From: Siphonodentalium dalli
Lineage: Eukaryota; Mollusca; Scaphopoda; Gadilida; Siphonodentaliidae
NCBI GenBank assembly: GCA_032622095.1
Contig: CP136068.1
Coordinates: 148,441,365-148,505,364, forward strand
Direction: 5' to 3'
DNA length: 64,000 nt
In this document: in pieces, positions 1-10,570 of the stretch
How the letters are laid out: each line of letters begins with the position of its first letter
How positions within the stretch are numbered: the stretch's first letter is position 1
Program-made: the position numbers and the translations under genes
Notes under the pieces: model-generated
Seen by the model: the letters and a program-made list of their open reading frames with translations, nothing else
Told to the model about the DNA's origin: nothing
The model's database searches: none

Positions 1-257
1 TTTATGAGTTAAAATCATTAACCTTAATCATCGATTGGATGCTTTTGTGATATTTTTCATTGAATCATTCTCCTATTATATCTTCAGGTTTCTTCTCTTT
101 CACTTGCATGGGTTTTTGTAGTTAATTAAAAAATAACCCTTCTCAACATGCTGATACTTTAACAGAAATACCTTTTATCTGATATATCTAATTTTATATT
201 GGATTATTTTGACACACTTATTTCTCCTATTGATTAATTAATTTATTTTGATTTTTA
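1..257. other. AT-rich sequence, nothing assigned
   Basis: AT-rich unique-looking DNA with no convincing ORF, repeat or motif, lying upstream of the first Helitron-like element. Confidence 0.5.
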
Positions 258-1025
258 TACCCCCCCCCCCCCCCGCAACGAAGTTAGGGGGGGTATACTG
301 GAGTCAGCTTGTCCGTCCGTCCGTCGTCCGTCCGTGGACACAAATTTGTCCGGAGTTTTTCTCAGTCGTTTTTTGAAACTTGGCACAGACATCAACCACC
401 ATGGGAACCTGTGCACCTGCGATTATGACATCTGTTGGACTTTTTTTGCTGGAGTTATCCCCCCTTTTTCGACTTAGAACATTTTCGCAACATGTATACT
501 TTTGTCCGAGCTTTTATTCCTACATTTTTCGGTCAATTGTTTTAAAACGTGGCACATATATTTAGTACCATGGGAGCTTGTACACCTGCGACTATGACAT
601 CTGTCCGACATTTTTTGGTGGAGTTATCCCCCTTTTTCGACTTAGAAACTTTTTTTGCAACATGCATAATTTTGTCCGAGCTTTTATTCCTACATTTTTC
701 GGTCAATGTTTTTTAATCTTGGCACTGATATTTAGGACCATGGGAACCTGTGTACCTGCGATTATGACGTCTGTCCGACATATTTTGTGTGGAGTTATTC
801 CCCTTTTTCGACTTAGAATTTTTTTCCCAACATACATAATTTTGTCCAAGCTTTTATTCCTACATTTTTTGGTCAATAGGTTTAAGATTAGGGTTATGGT
901 TGTACACCTGCAATGGGAACTGTTATTTTATTATTTTAACTAAATGTTTACTGACATGTGAAACATCTTAGTATTTTAAAAACAGGGGGGTATCTGTAGT
1001 CCCATTGGGACAGTCACACCTCTAG
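258..1025 (+). mobile_element. Helitron-like non-autonomous element, family I
   Basis: The left end is a C15 run (260-274) and a G-rich partner (288-294) that can pair, followed by a GTCC-rich tetranucleotide stretch (310-335). The core is three imperfect tandem units of 169-170 bp starting at 398, 567 and 737. The right end shows a perfect 5-bp-stem hairpin GTCCC-ATT-GGGAC at 999-1011, ten bases before CTAG (1022-1025), followed by T. A hairpin then CTRR then a host T is the textbook 3' terminus of a Helitron. The whole plan also resembles the pearl elements described from oysters. No Rep/helicase coding is present, so it would depend on an autonomous partner. The 5' end lacks the usual TC and its exact position is uncertain. 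Confidence 0.65.
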
Positions 1026-1399
1026 TTTAAAACTAATCCCACCAATCCCATACATACATGCTGTCAAAATTAACTCTTTCTATACTTCTTCCATTCAGTT
1101 GAAGAGAATACAATTGAATGTTCTGTTTTTTATTTGGAGGGATGTTCAAGTAATAAAATCAGATGGCAGACAGACAAAACATAATACAAGTACATTTTTT
1201 GTTGGTGGGAAATGTTCAGATATGGTTATTTTTTAACATAGTATCTGAACATTTCCTAAAGGGACTACTTGTCAAGGAGTATTTATTGTAGAATGAGTTA
1301 AACTCATATGTTGGCTGTCCAATAGTCAGATAAATATACCTGTTTCAAGTATGAATCTACTATTTCAACCCGGTTCACAACACATGGTACACAAAGTAA
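1026..1399. other. Unassigned, contains a 15-bp perfect hairpin
   Basis: No coding signal. A perfect inverted repeat, GGAAATGTTCAGATA at 1208-1222 and its complement at 1242-1256, forms a 15-bp stem with a 19-base loop. A decayed half copy of the same motif is seen near 11747-11765. It may be a small MITE remnant. Confidence 0.45.
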
Positions 1400-1811
1400 T
1401 CTAATATATATTTTGGGACTTCTGTTTGTTTGTCTGTTAGCTATGGCCGGGAAAACTGCCGGACGGATTGAGCCCAAACTTCCTATCTAAGGGTAAAATC
1501 CCAGATGGAGTGTCATCGCACCGCTTCTGAGAACGTCAGAGCACTCATTCTCCAATCTCCCGCCACCGCAATGGGAATTCATGGGTTAATCGCGTGATAG
1601 TTAAAGAGCGTTCGTATCCGCAGTGTCGTTGATAAAGAGCGTATATGTGTCCAGACATGAGCGTGTTGTGTCTGTGTACAGACATGAGCATGTTGTGTGA
1701 TTATTATGTCTGTGTTCGTACTTAGGGGTTCCTGGGAATGGAAGAGATTTTCATCAGGTCAGTTTTTCCGCCCGAGGTGACCTTCACCTTGAAACGGGTA
1801 CCCACAAATGA
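1400..1811 (+). mobile_element. Helitron-like fragment, family C-related
   Basis: Starts A|TC at 1399-1401, then an AT stretch, a GTTTGTTTGTCTGTTAGC tract and a GGCCGGGAAAACTGC block. The same arrangement starts the neighbouring element at 1812. Its interior is mostly unrelated and no clear CTRR end is visible before the next element, so the 3' boundary is a guess. It carries two TAAAGAGCG motifs at 1612 and 1633. Confidence 0.4.
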
Positions 1812-2023
1812 TCTTATATATATTTTGGGACTTGTGTGTGTTTGTTTGTCTGTTAGCTATGGCCGGGAAAACTGCTGGACGGATTTCGACGAAATTTGAT
1901 ACCTACAGGTAATTTTGTCCGGGGGGTGTTTTGGACGGGTCAAATAGTGACTCCGACCTGACCTTGACCTTCAAAATTGTCAATTCAAGGTCCAAGCCTG
2001 GACGAAGTCGGGTCACCTGCTGG
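1812..2023 (+). mobile_element. Short Helitron-like element, family C
   Basis: A 212-bp element with A|TC at the left (host A 1811, TC 1812-1813) and CTGG|T at the right (2020-2023, then T 2024), matching the Helitron rule TC...CTRR between A and T. The interior (a GGTCAAATAGTGACTCC block and a CTTGACCTTCAAAATTGTC block) is the reverse complement of sequence in the elements at 27.9-28.7 and 50.1-50.6 kb. It has only one internal unit, so it is a minimal member of that family. Confidence 0.6.
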
Positions 2024-2294
2024 TACTATATATAACCAGTCTCATATTTTATATCCAAGTGAATGATGGAAACACCACCCCAATATATTTTACCAATCAT
2101 TTCTGGATCATTTGTACAGTTGTATATTTAATGTAGTTATAGATCTCTAATTTCAAGTCGGTATTGGTTAAACATCTGCAGATCGTAATCGGCCTGTCAT
2201 TATTTCAATTATTTATATTTAATATGATAAATTTGTTTTGTTTTTTGTTTGTTTTTGTGTGTGTTATTTTAGCATGTTTTAGCATGTCAATACA

Positions 2295-2511
2295 TACAGT
2301 AATGCTCTAATTAATCGACTTCTTAACCACAGCAGAATTATGGGTAACTTTTCAGGATTTAGTCGGAAATATGGCTTGTTGCCATCCATCGGAAAGCTCT
2401 CGAGGAGAGCTTTCCGATGAATGGCAACAAGCCATATTTCCGACTAAATCCTGAAAAGTTACCCATAATTCTGCTGTGGTTAAGAAGTCGATTAATTAGA
2501 GCATTACTGTA
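2295..2511. mobile_element. Near-perfect palindromic MITE, Tc1/mariner-like
   Basis: A 217-bp inverted repeat whose arms pair over their whole length with about one mismatch, meeting at a CTCTCGAGGAGAG centre near 2402. Termini are TACAGTAATGCTC and its complement, with TA on each side, as expected for Tc1/mariner (IS630) elements, which duplicate TA and often start CAGT. Relatives lie at 8393-8549 and 9711-9889. The very low arm divergence suggests a recent insertion. Confidence 0.75.
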
Positions 2512-2842
2512 TTGAGCATTTATTGCAATGTACATGAACTCTTAACATATCACTGTGATTGATATTTGACTATCATGTATACACATAGTGACATAGAATA
2601 TTAAGTAGATGACAACATTGAAGAAAATGATTAGCTGATCCTCATAGTCTGGTGTACTAATTGTAAATACAGAACAAGTCAACAACACTGGAGGAAATTT
2701 AGGATCACATGTTATAATGGAGAGCTGTCAATTAATAGACAACAATTACAATTGTGAATAGTCCGGGACATTAGAATATTATAGGTAATCCCTGTGCCAT
2801 ACAGGTAAACTAGTAACACAGTGTAATTTTATATCAGAATAA
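2512..2842. other. Unassigned AT-rich sequence
   Basis: No repeat, motif or coding signal recognised between the palindromic MITE and the C-rich repeat. Confidence 0.4.
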
Positions 2843-3010
2843 ATGAGTGTATATGCAGGGGGAGGGGTTGCGGAAAAAATTTACATATATAAGGCGAAAA
2901 AAATGTTTTTGCCCCACTCGGGGACCCACCACCCCTCTACCTGCAATTGTTTTCCTTTTTTTTTCCGCCCAATTTTTGGGACCCACCCCCAAAATCTTAC
3001 AAAAAACATA
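2843..3010. repeat. C-rich dispersed repeat (GACCCACCC family)
   Basis: Purine/pyrimidine-skewed sequence with GCGGAAAAAAT, poly-T/poly-A runs and GGGACCCACC blocks. Similar stretches occur at about 7457-7640, 27134-27300 and 27590-27680. Open frames on both strands come from the skewed composition and are not believed to be genes. Family identity is unknown. Confidence 0.4.
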
Positions 3011-3582
3011 AAATATAAACCAAATCATAGCCTCGCAAAGAATTGTTCCGTTTCTTATTATTTAATACTATTCCCAGCATTTTAATAAACCTCTAAACTG
3101 CTCTAAAGGGAGATAATTCTATTAGTATAAAATGTGGAAATGCTGAATGCATGCACTTAAAAACATTGGGAATAATGCCATAAAACATAATAATTATGAG
3201 GTAATACATGTCCTGATATCCTCAATAACTCCATATTCTTTTTTATCACATAATTTGGCCATAAAAGCAGTTTCATAATTATCGGTAATAGACACGTTTA
3301 ATATCAGCGCGTGCGATGACGTCACGGCGTTCTTCAAATAACTTGCGATCGCTGTAGTTTATGATTGTTGTTTACGATGAATATTTCGCATTGCTTCTGG
3401 TTTATTTGATCATGTGATAAAATGTATCTCACACTCGACCTATTTTATACGTAATTTATCAACCTCGTCCTCTAAATTATATTTGAGCCTCGGTAAACCT
3501 CGGCTCTAATCGAATTTAGTGAACTCGGTTGATAAATTCCATATAAAATTGAAACTCATGTGAGATCCTCTATATATAACAA
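3011..3582. other. Unassigned; one perfect CRE-like site
   Basis: No ORF or repeat recognised. A perfect TGACGTCA (CRE/ATF consensus) lies at 3317-3324 in a CpG-containing stretch. By itself this is weak evidence for a promoter. Confidence 0.3.
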
Positions 3583-4079
3583 CTAGCCGATGAGCCCGAC
3601 GTTGTCCGGGCTATTCAAAAACCAAATTTCAAGTCGATAGCTCCAACCGTTTCCGAGATCTGGTCTGCGCATGCGCGATGCTGGCGTCGCACGGGCTCGG
3701 CGACCCGATAAAATTCGTATCCGGGTCAAGATACATTCACATAGCAAATTTCAAGTCGATAGCTCCACCCGTTTCCGAGATCTCGTCTGCGCATGCGCGA
3801 AGCTGGCGTCACACGGGCTCGCCGACCCGATAAAATTCGTACTCGGGGCAAGATACGTTCACATACCAAATTTCAAGTCGATAGCTCCACCCGTTTCCGA
3901 GATCTCGTCTGTGCATGCGCTGCACGGGCGTCGCACGGCTCGCCAATACGACAACGACCACCGCCTGGTCAAACTACACACACGTACCAAGTTTCGTCCC
4001 GATCGGTCGAGAATCGTAGATTTGTATTAAGGACAGACAGACAAACAGACAGACAGAGGTCTTCAAAATATATATGAGA
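3583..4079 (-). mobile_element. Helitron-like element A, copy 1 of a concatemer
   Basis: Read on the minus strand, the 3' end is a hairpin (AGCCCG at 3593-3598 pairing with CGGGCT at 3607-3612), then CTAG (3583-3586) and a host T (plus-strand A at 3582). The core holds three ~122-bp tandem units, then a unique segment, an ACAG microsatellite (about 4032-4056) and an AT-rich 5' end. The 5' end abuts the next copy: on the minus strand the junction reads CTAG|TCTC. No coding capacity; the open frames arise because unit boundaries lack stops. Confidence 0.75.
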
Positions 4080-5300
4080 CTAGCCGATGAGCCCGACGTT
4101 GTCCGGGCTATTCAAAAACCAAATTTCAAGTCGATAGCTCTACCCGTTTCCGAGATCTGGTCTGCGCATGCGCGAAGCTGGCGTCGCACGGGCTCGGCGA
4201 CCCGATAAAAATCGTATCCGGGGCAAGATACTTCACATACCAAATTTCAAGTCGATAGCTCGACCCGTTTCCGAGATCTCGTCTGCACGGGCGTCGCACG
4301 GGCTCGCCAATACGACAACGACCACCGCCTGGTCAAACTACACACACGTACCAAGTTTCGTCCCGATCGGTCGAGAATCGTAGATTTGTATTAAGGACAG
4401 ACAGACAGACAGACAGAGGTCTTCAAAATATATATGAGACTAGCCGATGAGCCCGACGTTGTCCGGGCTATTCAAAAACCAAATTTCAAGTCGATAGCTC
4501 TACCCGTTTCCGAGATCTGGTCTGCGCATGCGCGAAGCTGGCGTCGCACGGGCTCGGCGACCCGATAAAAATCGTATCCGGGACAAGATACTTCACATAC
4601 CAAATTTCAAGTCGATAGCTCGACCCGTTTCCGAGATCTGGTCTGCGCATGCGCGAAGCTGGCATCGCACGGGCTCGGCGACCCGATAAAATTCGTATCC
4701 GGGGCAAGATACATTCACATACCAAATTTCAAGTCGATAGCTCTACCCGTTTCCGAGATCTGGTCTGCGCATGCGCGAATATGGCGTCGCACGGGCTCGG
4801 CGACCCGATAAAATTCGTATCCGGGGCAAGATACATTCACATACCAAATTTCAAGTCAATAGCTCTACCCGTTTCCAAGATCTGGTCTGCGCATGCGCGA
4901 AGATGGCGTCGCACGGGCTCGGCGACCCGATAAAATTCGTATCCGGGGCAAGATACATTCACATACCAAATTTCAAGTCGATAGCTCTACCCGTTTCCGA
5001 GATCTCGTCTGCGCATGCGCGAAGCTGGCGTCGCACGGGCTTGGCGACCCGATAAAATTCGTATCCGGGGCAAGATACATTAACATACCAAATTTCAAGT
5101 CGATAGCTCCACCCGTTTCCGAGATCTCGTCTGCGCATGCGCGAAGCTGGCGTTGCACGGGCTCGGTGACCCGATAAAAGTCGTACTCGGGGCAAGATAC
5201 ATTCACATACCAAATTTCAAGTCGATAGCTCCACCCGTTTAGGAGATCTCGTCTGCGCATGCGCTGCACGGGCGTCGCACGGGCTCGCCAATACGACAAC
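3620..5300. repeat. 122-bp tandem units inside element A
   Basis: Units recur at exactly 122 bp over long runs (for example homologous points at 4649, 4771 and 4893). Each holds CCGTTTCCGAGATC, a GCGCATGCGCGA palindrome and a GACCCGATAAAA block. Copy numbers in the three elements are 3, 2 and 7, so the units expand and contract independently of the element ends. Confidence 0.8.
4080..4439 (-). mobile_element. Helitron-like element A, copy 2 of a concatemer
   Basis: Same head and tail as copy 1 but with only two 122-bp units and a shortened last unit. The CTAG of this copy (4080-4083) directly follows the terminal GAGA of copy 1, and its own end is joined the same way to copy 3 at 4439/4440. 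Confidence 0.75.
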
Positions 5301-5428
5301 GACCACCGCCTGGTCAAACTACACACACGTACCAAGTTTCGTCCCGATCGGTCGAGAATCGTAGATTTGTATTAATGACAGACAGACAGACAAAACAGAC
5401 AGACAGAGGTCTTCAAAATATATATATA
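4440..5428 (-). mobile_element. Helitron-like element A, copy 3 of a concatemer
   Basis: Same ends with seven 122-bp units (copies of the AAATTTCAAGTCGATAGCTC block near 4480, 4602, 4724, 4846, 4968, 5090 and 5212). Its outer AT-rich end differs from the internal ends: instead of TATATGAGA it runs into TATATATAACAA (5421-5432). The same 12-mer also sits just left of copy 1 at 3571-3582. Confidence 0.7.
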
Positions 5429-5690
5429 ACAATAGTATAAGATGTTTTAGAGCCAAGGCCCAGTAGTAATACTGTAGTAATAGGGGTAGAACAAATTTCA
5501 TCTCCCCTATTTCTGTGATATTTATCTGCACATGGGTATGATGGGACTCAAGGAAAGTCACACTCACAGCAGCTCACAGTCTAAATACATGTATGTATGT
5601 CATGTTGGTGTGCAGATTGACATATACCAATATTAGTGAAGAATTTGGTAGTATTATTAACTTATTATCAGAGTATAAAGTTTAGTTTAA

Positions 5691-6282
5691 AGGGGTACTG
5701 TACGCCATTTTCAATAAATTCCCGGTGATAACAACGATCTATTATCGATACTATATAGAAATATAAGTAATTTGAGTCGAAGATGTATTCTGTAAACGCT
5801 CAGGTTAATAGGCTATCTTAAAATTTAATAATTTAAAAGTTAATAATTTAATATAAATTGATTTTATGGCTCCAGCCATAAAATGGCGTCTCTTAAAATT
5901 GGAATTTCCGTGTACAAAACGTAATCAAATTATAATTGAGGGATACTGGATTAATAAAACAATTGCACACACGATCGTTTGAAACATTATGCTTATACGG
6001 GGAGAAAACCCAAGCCACTCATTGACTAGTGACCATACACTAACTTAAATGAGTATATGGGACTGCTAAGCATATAATATAATGTTTATTTGATTCATTT
6101 GGTTGAAAACTGTACAAAAATTACTCGACAACGACAATTTGTATTTTTGCATTCCGGTAAATTTGCCATCCGTAACAATACTTCGTACTCAACAGACTTT
6201 CAAAAAATGGAAAAGTTGTTACCTTATTCTCCGACTCGGGGATTATAGAAACCAACAACAACATATTGGGTACAGTACCCCT
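5691..6282. mobile_element. TTAA-flanked MITE, AGGGGTACTGTAC family
   Basis: Terminal inverted repeats AGGGGTACTGTAC at 5691 and the complement ending at 6282 are each flanked by TTAA (5687-5690 and 6283-6286). TTAA duplication is characteristic of piggyBac and Kolobok-type transposases. The 592-bp interior has no transposase ORF. An open frame crossing its right end (6103-6474) has no family features and is discounted. Confidence 0.65.
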
Positions 6283-6286
6283 TTAA

Positions 6287-7456
6287 AGCCAGCGGAGATA
6301 TCCAAGCCACGGTCACCTTGTACAAACCGTCCGTATACATGTGGGTGCACCCTGTTCAATGTGGTTTACTGGATGTATCACATGGAAACCCATTATAAGA
6401 ACAAGCATACTGGATCAGACTGTCCAGTTGAGATATGTGACTCTGAGAAAGTTCGCATGAAGAGAGTTGCATAGATTACCTGTTCAGTTTGATCCAGGTT
6501 AGTATGATTTATAATTAGTTTCAAGAACAACGTTCATATTAGTCATGTTTAGATTCTAGCTTTATGTTGCATATGGAATAAGTTGAGACTTTAATACCAA
6601 AAGCTACTTTTATAGTTACATTGCTCTATCCTGCTATATCCTAAATTGAATATCAAAGCAACCAATAATGAACAAGCAACTAATAATTACAATACCATAT
6701 GTATTGGCAGTCAAATAACTGGAACTCCAGATATACTACATTACTACATGTATCTGTACAGTACGTAACTGCTTAGACTTGTGAATAATAACTGTGGTTG
6801 AATTAATATCACAAAAGGCTAAGCTTTCATATTGTTATCCAAATAGTATGAACTTTTTGTATGAGTTATTTTGTTTTATAGTTTTAAACCAGTGGAATAT
6901 AGTGGAATTGTTATTTTTGTTTGTATCATCAAGTTTATCTTGATAACAAATAATATCCATTATGTGGATTAAGAACAGAAGATGGTAATCATTTCATAAT
7001 TATGCTTATATGCAAGCATTGTCGACTGATCGTGTCTGAGCATATAATTATGTTAAAACAGTAAACAAATTTGTCAAAAGTAATTGCAAAATTCATCTCA
7101 GAATTCATCAATATAAACTCAGCTTTATATTTTGTTCAAACCCTTAAAGGGATACACATGTGTATATATATATATATATATAGCTATAACATACACTTTG
7201 ACATCCAATTGAAAGGCTATCTTGGATATGCATATTATAAATGTTTGTTCTTGTGTTTTAATGTTTGTTATATGATTTGTTTATTTATATATAATATATC
7301 TTTCATCCGTCGAAATCTGGTACATTAATTTTGACATACATCAGCATACATACACCCCTAAGTGGTAGTTAGTTCTGGTTAGTATGTTTTAAATAGCATA
7401 GTGTGTCATATGGTTGATATTAACAGATTACATGAGCACAAAAACAGTGATTTTAA
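6287..7456. other. Unassigned AT-rich sequence with a TA microsatellite
   Basis: No gene or repeat family recognised. A short (TA)n microsatellite lies at about 7162-7182. Open frames here are AT-rich and low in complexity. Confidence 0.4.
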
Positions 7457-7640
7457 GTGGAGGAAAAAATTAGCATTTTTGGTCATTTACGCATTTTGTT
7501 CTGGGTCCAAATGACCCACCCACCCCCGCCCTATACCCACCACCCCGGCCCTATATATGGAATGTTTGTGCGCGACCCCCCTCCCACCCCCTGGTATATG
7601 CAAAAAAAAAAGTTCCCTCTTCATTTTCTGACTATTACTA
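7457..7640. repeat. C-rich dispersed repeat (GACCCACCC family)
   Basis: Contains GTGGAGGAAAAAAT followed by repeated ACCCACC/CCCGGCCC blocks, matching the style of the repeat at 2843-3010. Confidence 0.35.
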
Positions 7641-7805
7641 GATAAGATAAGCTATCATGATCCATGCTTACGATCTGCATAAAAAATAAAAATAAAGTCC
7701 TCCCTCATTGATTCCGAAAAAACAATTGTCTGAGACTTGAATATTTTTTTTTTTTGGCCTTACTTATCGGTTTTATTCAGTGAAGTAAGTCCAGACTATG
7801 TTTAA

Positions 7806-8269
7806 AGGTACTCAACCCGATAAAACTCCTCTCAATTACTATTTCAATGGCTTCGGGGGTCAAAAATATTTGATTCGAGTCGAGGAAGTCACCCATCAAA
7901 GCTCAGATTTGTTAGATATCGATTTTAGAAATCTATTATTTTTCATTATCGGGAATACTATCTGGCCCAGAACTCAGTAAAAATTGCGTTAAAATTACCA
8001 CTTGATTTTAGAGTTATTCATCCTTGTCTGTTTGAATAGATTTTGAGTACACACCCAGAGCAGATTACGGCAGTTATTAATACTAATCTCAAGAACATAA
8101 CAAATTTGAAAAATCAATATCTAATAACTCTGAGCTTTGTTTGATGGGTTCCTCGAATCAAATATTTTTTACCCCCAAAGCCAAAGAAATAGTAATATAG
8201 GACCCTCTGATCGGATTGTTGTTGTTGGAATCTGTTGAGATGGGGACCCTCTTTACGGGTTGAGTAGCT
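7806..8269. mobile_element. TTAA-flanked foldback MITE, AGGTACTCAACCCG family
   Basis: Left end AGGTACTCAACCCG after TTAA (7802-7805); right end is the complement, CGGGTTGAGTAGCT, before TTAA (8270-8273). The arms pair over more than 150 bp, including the TATTTGATTCGAGTCGAGGA block near 7867 and its inverse near 8150. Partial copies lie at about 24990-25361 and 37621-37930. No transposase coding. Confidence 0.65.
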
Positions 8270-8392
8270 TTAATCCTTTCTACACTAAATAAGAGTAGTA
8301 TACATGTAGTTCCCGTATGATTGTTCAACACATGACCATAGGTGCATAATAGACCATTCCAGATTGGAATTTCCAATGTACATGTATACATG

Positions 8393-8549
8393 TACAGTAA
8401 TGCCCTAAATAATCAACTCCTTAACCACAGCAGAATTATGGGTAATTTTTCAGGATTTAGTCGGAACAAGCCATATTTCCAACTAAATCCTGAAAAATTA
8501 CCCATAATTCTGCTGTGGTTAGGAGTCGATTATTTAGGGCATTACTGTA
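8393..8549. mobile_element. Palindromic MITE, Tc1/mariner-like (shorter relative of 2295)
   Basis: TA-flanked palindrome with TACAGTAATGCCC termini and the same CAGCAGAATTATGGGTAA and GGATTTAGTCGGAA blocks as the element at 2295, but with a shorter centre. Confidence 0.7.
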
Positions 8550-8817
8550 TGTTTAATAGATATATATCACTTTTGGAATTTACTCGGACCAAGTATAAAT
8601 TTGCAGCAAGATCTGAACGCTATGCATATCTACGAAACTTTGTAAGTCTTTATCCAATGCATGTGGCGGCAATCCTAAAGGTATATCGACCCATAAATAG
8701 GGATTAAAGGGACCCAAAGCACTCGCAGAGGGTAAATGTGTAAAAATTATAAAAGTCATTAAAACATTACAATGAAACATGGAGAAATAGATAAACTTTG
8801 TATTTATATGTATATTA

Positions 8818-9316
8818 ATTATACCCCCTTTGAAAAAAAAGGGCGGTATACTGTTTTGCACCTGTCCGTCCGTCCATGCATCGTAGCGTCCGTCCGTACG
8901 TCCGATGTCTGTTCGTGTCATAACTTGAACAGTAGTGCTCGGATCTCAATAAAATTAGGTACGGATGTTCACTACTATGAGCACATTAAATAGATGGTTC
9001 CATCGTTTTGTTCAGGTTTTCCATTCTAGAGTTATTCATCTTTGTTTATCTGGAAATGTTGGCTTTTTGGTCTGTCTGGTGTCTGTTCATGTCATAACTT
9101 CAACAGTTGTGCTGGGATCTCAATGCAATTTGGTATGGATGTTCACTACTATGAGAACATTACATAGAGGGTTCCACCGTTTTGTTCGGATTTTCCATTC
9201 TGGAGTTATTCATCTTTATTTATCTGGAAATGTTGGCTTTTTGGTCCGTCTGGTGTCTGTTCATATGCGTGTGTTCGACTGAACTTTTTGCAGAGTTATG
9301 GCCATTTACACCTAGA
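8818..9316 (+). mobile_element. Helitron-like non-autonomous element, family I-related
   Basis: The left end folds as TATACCCCCTTT paired with AAAGGGCGGTATA (8820-8852), then comes a GTCC tetranucleotide tract (8863-8900) and units recurring every 174 bp (GTTCGTGTCATAACTT at 8911, relatives at 9085 and 9259). A CTAG occurs near 9313 but is followed by A rather than T, so the 3' end is uncertain. The plan matches the element at 258-1025. Confidence 0.5.
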
Positions 9317-9710
9317 CTACCACACAATCATATTTTTAAATGCTTACTTTACAGTCCGTATGTCTGAGTATATCAGTCACAGGTTATAGGTATGCCCACA
9401 CTAGGCAGTATATATGCCACAAGGGCATTCCATCTCTTGTTATTGATAGTTCTCTAATAAAAAAAATTCACACATTGAAACCATTGTTATGTACACAAAC
9501 ATGTTGCAGTGATTTGTTAACAGAACATCGCTTATCGCAAAGTAAGTAAAATATGTTATTCTAAATATGATTTTAAAGATATATCATGTACTTATTCAGG
9601 TGCGTGAAACTAGTAAATTAGTATTCAGGCACTATGCCAACTGGAGGAATATATCATTGTGGTAACATCACCGAAAATTTCAAACAAATCGACCTTACCA
9701 CTCCATAGAA
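9317..9710. other. Unassigned
   Basis: No repeat family or coding signal recognised. Confidence 0.35.
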
Positions 9711-9889
9711 AACTTTTCAGGATTTAGTCGGAAATATGGCTTGTTGCCATTCATCGGAAAGCTCTTACAGATCCTGGAAAATGAGAGCTTTCTGATGAAT
9801 GGCAACGAGCCGTATTTCAGACTAAATCCTGAAAAATTACCCATAATTCTGCTGTGGTTAAGAAGTGGATTATTTTGAGCATTACTGTA
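9711..9889. mobile_element. Truncated palindromic MITE, relative of 2295
   Basis: The right arm is complete and ends ATTACTGTA with TA at 9888-9889. The left arm lacks its outer ~45 bases and begins inside AACTTTTCAGGATTTAGTC. Arms are more diverged than at 2295, so this copy is older. Confidence 0.65.
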
Positions 9890-9929
9890 TATGTAGTAGT
9901 TGTGTTACATACTATGACATTTATATTAA

Positions 9930-10343
9930 CCCTCCCATGACTGGAGCTTCCTGAAAGTTTGCAAAAACCCTGTGCCAATGCATTCTCTTATATATTTGCA
10001 CATGTCCGTCCGTCCATGCATCGTAGCGTCCGTCCGTACGTCCGATGTCTGTTCGTGTCATAACTTGAACAGTAGTGCTCGGATCTCAATAAAATTAGGT
10101 ACGGATGTTCACTACTATGAGCACATTAAATAGATGGTTCCATCGTTTTGTTCCTATGGGAGACTCACATATATCAGAGAATGCATTGGCCTATCAACAT
10201 TAATATTGACCTTGTAAGCTAGTGCATTCTCTTATATATTTGAGCCTATTGCGAGGCTCCCTATGGGAAATTCACATATATAAGAGAATGCACTGGCACA
10301 TGATCTTTAATGCTTCACCAGCGCAACTCCCGTCATGAAAGGG
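9930..10343. mobile_element. piggyBac-like MITE with a copied insert
   Basis: Left TTAA (9926-9929) then CCCTCCCATGACTGGAG; right CTCCCGTCATGAAAGGG then TTAA (10344-10347). Ends of TTAA-CCCTTT type are canonical for piggyBac. The inner arms hold GCATTCTCTTATATAT and complements in several copies (9979, 10173, 10224, 10276). Positions 10003-10153 are an exact copy of 8863-9013 and interrupt one inner hairpin. No transposase coding. Confidence 0.7.
10003..10153 (+). repeat. Exact 151-bp copy of 8863-9013
   Basis: Every base from the GTCC tract through CATCGTTTTGTTC matches the Helitron-like element 1,140 bp upstream. A short TTTGCAC match sits just left of the junction, with one mismatch between. 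Confidence 0.85.
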
Positions 10344-10347
10344 TTAA

Positions 10348-10570
10348 TTAACCCCAAGTAGAATCCGGCCATTTATGGGACTATCTCATTTTATACTCAA
10401 CAAAATAGATGCGACAAATGAATGAATTTGAGCCATCGATTAGTGCAAAATATACACATGTGCTCTATGAACGATGCATTTCATTATAATTACCATGTTC
10501 AGATGTTGTTTGCATCGTTTCATAGAGCACACTTGTGTATTTTGCAGCCACTAAACTCGGTCACGTGATG
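10348..10570 (+). repeat. Dispersed repeat with a nested hairpin MITE
   Basis: The sequence from AGAATCCGGCC to ACTCGGTCACGTG matches, in inverse orientation, about 33765-33875. Inside it, 10443-10546 is an extra inverted repeat (TGCAAAATATACACATGTGC to its complement) absent from the other copy, so the site without it shows a nested insertion. Confidence 0.6.

Noticed and set aside
3671-5335. Overlapping open frames rich in Arg (REAGVARARRPDK type) on both strands
   Set aside because: They follow the 122-bp units of a Helitron-like array. 122 is not a multiple of three, so each frame shifts at every unit and no protein repeats in phase.
6103-6474. 123-codon frame with several Cys/His near its end
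   Set aside because: It runs across the end of a TTAA MITE into unrelated DNA; the Cys/His residues do not form a known finger spacing.
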